A DNA stretch of 64,000 bases from Rhytidiadelphus loreus (lineage: Eukaryota; Streptophyta; Bryopsida; Hypnales; Hylocomiaceae): assembly GCA_947034895.1 (NCBI GenBank), contig OX344763.1:66607093-66671092 (forward strand), in the 5' to 3' direction. How positions within the stretch are numbered: position 1 is the stretch's first letter; every line of letters starts with the position of its first letter. A program made the position numbers and the translations under genes. The notes under the pieces are model-generated. The model was not told where the DNA came from and searched no databases. It worked only from the letters and a program-made list of their open reading frames with translations. Shown here in pieces: positions 63,101 through 64,000 of this stretch.

Positions 63101-64000
63101 AGCAGGGATGACAACGCTGCTTCCTTACTCTATATACGAACTATGCGAGTGCATAGGAGAAAACTCCTATTCATAATGGGTTGTGGTTTGTGGGATGGAC
63201 TATCACAATTGCTTTTAATAACTATATTTTTAGCGTTGTGTACAACACATGGAAGGAAAATTGGCCATGCTCAAGCATGTCCACTCATACTTCTAGCATT
63301 TTGTAGAACAAGAATATAAACAAGATTATGAATAGCTAGACACAGTGTTGAACAGTAAAGTGTGCCTCTTCATTACAACACATTCTGGACACTGTTCTGT
63401 GTGAATTCTTGATGTTCAAACACAATAAGTAATTCCTGTTGTTCCTATGTTGTGATTGTGTAGATACTTCCAGTAGCGGTTCGAAACGTTCTAGACGAGA
63501 ATGTCTGTTTGGCAATAATAAAAATCTGCAGAGTTTTCCAAAAACTATGTGAGAAAGAGGTACGCCTGTCGGAGCAGCAGCAGTTGCTGCGAGATGTTGT
63601 TCTCGCAACGTGCATGTTGGAGAAGGAATTCCCACCGACGTTTCTGAACATTATGTCACATCTTCCTGTGCATCTCGTTCAGCAATTATTTATATGCGGT
63701 CCTGTTCATTGCCGTTGGATGTATCCCACTGAGAGGTATATGAAGACACTGAAGGACCACGTTCGTATGTTAGCACATCTAGAGGGAAGCATCGTGGAAG
63801 GTTATCGAATGGAGGATGCACTAGGATTCTGTACGGAGTATTTGAAGCAGTACAAGGGAACAACACACTGCGTGTAGGACCCTATAGAAGACGCAACTAT
63901 GAATGATGAGGCATCGCGTGCAAATGAAACAAAGAAGCGCAAACTGACCGACGACGTGCGTCAGTACGCACATGCATTTGTTCTTAACAATGCAGCAACA
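60148..64000 (+). pseudogene. CACTA transposase: tnp2 (Transposase_21) and DUF4218, degenerate, runs off the window
   Basis: Recognisable blocks: 'FGLNYRNIHTCPDGCVLY' and 'CPQCRRSRW' (60690-60790), 'FGNFGVEKRNMRLALALDG' (about 60995), 'LMWTISDFSASGLIAGV' (62035), 'CYLPRHHPYRRNKRFNG' (62173), 'APHILDVMHCEKNL' (62770), 'THDYHVLMQ' (63080), then DUF4218 with 'FPPTFLNIMSHLPVHLVQQL' (63640) and 'RWMYPTERYMKTLKDHVRM' (63717). Tnp2 is the catalytic protein of CACTA elements. One intron is clear (62401-62757); a second ends at 63463, with its donor apparently lost. Damage: TGA 60385, TAA 60487, a one-base loss near 61130, a 728-bp insertion at 61304, frame changes near 62150-62170, TAG 62395 and TAG 63875. 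The N-terminus is unclear and the C-terminus lies beyond the edge. Confidence 0.85.
61304..62031. mobile_element. small non-autonomous inverted-repeat element, copy 2, inside tnp2
   Basis: About 728 bp. The left end gggctgattgcaagaaagac and the right end are inverted copies (the latter 'gtctttcttgcaatcaccc', 62013-62031). It matches the element at 87-844 in its ends and in TACTA-rich and CCGTTGAT segments. It splits tnp2 between 'RFVLRAV' and 'LMWTISDF', two blocks adjacent in intact tnp2 proteins, so the insertion is secondary. The target duplication is unclear. Confidence 0.75.

Noticed and set aside
9252..63877. A variant nuclear genetic code in which stops are sense codons
   Set aside because: All three stop triplets occur prematurely, the residues implied differ (Gln, Arg, Trp), and frame changes and insertions also damage the genes.

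Overview
The window looks like repeat-rich nuclear DNA of a land plant. The evidence is GT...AG introns, plant-type transposases (hAT with a BED finger, CACTA tnp2 with DUF4218), small inverted-repeat elements and long AT-rich satellite arrays. I see no rRNA, tRNA, CRISPR array or bacterial operon. The species cannot be fixed from the sequence. Nearly every gene I can read is a transposon gene or a gene of unknown family carrying premature stops, so this is probably a silenced heterochromatic region.

Layout. 0.09-0.84 kb: a small inverted-repeat element. 1.7-8.2 kb: about 35 copies of a ~184-bp AT-rich satellite. 8.4-23.1 kb: five GC-rich clusters of a 'gcgactgcgggt' minisatellite interleaved with a broken hAT transposase (9.25-12.53, minus), a complete 2.14-kb non-autonomous CACTA element with ATG target duplications (12.568-14.711), a broken coiled-coil gene (15.77-17.67, minus) and remnants of spliced genes of unknown family (18.4-20.9). 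23.3-24.9 kb: a broken protein-kinase-like gene (plus), followed by two large foldbacks (25.16-25.90). 26.1-32.5 kb: a spliced minus-strand locus with a ParB-like domain, a degenerate amino-methyltransferase-like region, a coiled coil and an FCP1/NIF-type phosphatase domain. Its introns hold a recurring palindrome, TTTAGCTCG-N3-CGAGCTAAA. 33-41.7 kb: its leader region, then AT-rich spacer with short tandem repeats. 41.7-45.5 kb: the same palindromes in front of a plus-strand gene with a DUF8039-like N-terminus and a DUF7869, RNase-H-like region. 47.8-49.2 kb: a second, diverged DUF7869 copy on the minus strand, cut by a 6.56-kb element with CACTAGAAGAAAA ends (49.218-55.775). 60.1-64 kb: a degenerate CACTA tnp2/DUF4218 transposase, split by a second copy of the small element seen at the left end, running off the window.

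Two points tie the window together. First, seven gene loci read almost continuously in one frame but are interrupted by about 38 premature stops (about 17 TAG, 15 TGA, 6 TAA by hand count), with only a handful of frameshifts. All can be explained by one C-to-T change on one strand or the other (CAG, CAA or CGA, or TGG through the opposite strand). That is the expected mark of methylated, silenced DNA. Second, the ParB/methyltransferase/FCP1 locus and the DUF7869 gene are divergent and share the same palindrome family in non-coding DNA only. This suggests that they belong to one large, possibly undescribed mobile element.
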